Assembly (NCBI GenBank): GCA_003644405.1
Contig: QNCE01000009.1
Span: 1-21,384 of the forward strand
Direction of reading: 5' to 3'
Source of the DNA: Candidatus Omnitrophota bacterium
GTDB taxonomy: Bacteria; Omnitrophota; Gorgyraeia; Duberdicusellales; 4484-171
DNA: 21,384 nucleotides
The position numbers and the translations under genes are program-made. Below, one piece after another: positions 21,080-21,384 of this stretch. Within the stretch, counting starts at the first letter, position 1; each line of letters starts with the position of its first letter. The notes beneath the pieces were generated by a model. The model searched no databases, was not told the DNA's origin, and worked only from the letters and a program-made list of their open reading frames with translations.

Positions 21080-21384
21080 AATAGCAACTTTTTTACCTCC
21101 GCTACTAGAAATAAGGAACCACTAACTAAAATTAAGGAATCTCTATTATACAATCTTAAAGCTACTTTTAAAGCCTCCCTTGGCTCACCAGTTACAATAG
21201 GTTCTTTTAACCCTGCTACTCTTGCGATCTTGTCAGGATGAAGGCTACGAGGATTAGAAAATGAAGTAAGAATTATCTTTTTAAACTTTATCTTGTTTAA
21301 CATCTTTTTTACATCTTTGTCTTTAGAGACAGCAAAAATTAAAATAATCTTTCTGGTAGGAAAATATTTTTCTAAAGTGGAAGC
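21076..21384 (-). CDS. folC: Folylpolyglutamate/dihydrofolate synthase, C-terminal part (cut by window edge)
   Basis: The visible 102 residues are the Mur-ligase C-terminal domain of FolC: FAVSKDKDVKKML, then the LTSFSNPRSLHPDKIA segment, REALKVAL and the terminal LILVSGSLFLVAEVKKLL. The frame runs open to the window edge, so the ATG at 21303 is an internal Met and the ATP-binding N-terminal part lies outside. FolC adds glutamate to dihydropteroate and folates. Its stop overlaps the mnmE start (ATGA), and folE follows, giving a small folate/tRNA-modification operon (MnmE itself uses a folate cofactor). Confidence 0.85.
   Translation of the reverse strand, partial: ASTLEKYFPTRKIILIFAVSKDKDVKKMLNKIKFKKIILTSFSNPRSLHPDKIARVAGLKEPIVTGEPREALKVALRLYNRDSLILVSGSLFLVAEVKKLLL

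Noticed and set aside
1..21384. CRISPR arrays, insertion sequences, phage genes, tRNA or rRNA genes
   Set aside because: No regularly spaced direct repeats, transposase or integrase motifs, or tRNA/rRNA-like sequences were seen. Intergenic gaps are all under about 170 bp.

Overview
This window is a compact, low-GC (roughly mid-30s %) bacterial chromosome segment. It has short or negative intergenic gaps, ordinary bacterial housekeeping genes, and no phage, insertion sequence, CRISPR array, tRNA or rRNA that I can see. A type IV pilus assembly cluster, an ECF sigma/anti-sigma pair, a periplasmic-type repeat protein, a LysM-YkuD L,D-transpeptidase and chemotaxis parts suggest an environmental bacterium, probably a little-cultured lineage. 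I cannot place it further from sequence alone. An Omnitrophota/Aerophobota-type candidate phylum is only a guess.

Layout. Positions 1-9224 (minus strand) read as one ten-gene transcription unit with gaps of -14 to +17 nt. In order of transcription: divergent PAP2-like membrane protein, TTG-started L,D-transpeptidase, accA, PadR-type regulator, membrane GAF-GGDEF protein with a broken active site, stand-alone MshEN domain, two tandem pilB ATPases, pilC, and the start of a type IV prepilin cut by the window edge. Positions 9392-11219 (plus) hold a PAS histidine kinase and a single-domain response regulator, followed tail to tail by comM (minus). Positions 12851-15963 (plus) hold a PilZ protein, a DUF72 protein and a UvrD/PcrA-type helicase. 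Positions 15893-17721 (minus) hold a periplasmic protein with five exact-length 26-residue repeats, an ECF sigma factor and its zinc-finger anti-sigma factor. The anti-sigma 3' end overlaps the helicase 3' end by 71 bp. Next come a decayed chemoreceptor signalling domain with two in-frame TAG codons (minus) and a divergent cheW (plus). Finally folC (partial), mnmE and folE form a minus-strand operon.

How the parts fit. The pilus operon seems wired to cyclic-di-GMP-type signalling: three MshEN-like domains in a row (one free, two fused to ATPases) lie just downstream of a GGDEF protein whose catalytic motif is EEDTL. A separate PilZ protein and ComM (natural transformation) fit a pilus used for surface behaviour or DNA uptake. 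The ECF sigma factor probably drives the upstream repeat protein from an RpoE-like promoter.

The clearest non-gene signal is promoter architecture. Several first genes have good -35/-10 boxes ending 6-7 nt before the ATG, which predicts leaderless mRNAs. Many genes inside operons have strong Shine-Dalgarno sequences instead. In two places the longest open frame begins at a TTG that is really the -35 box, so the starts given here are shorter.
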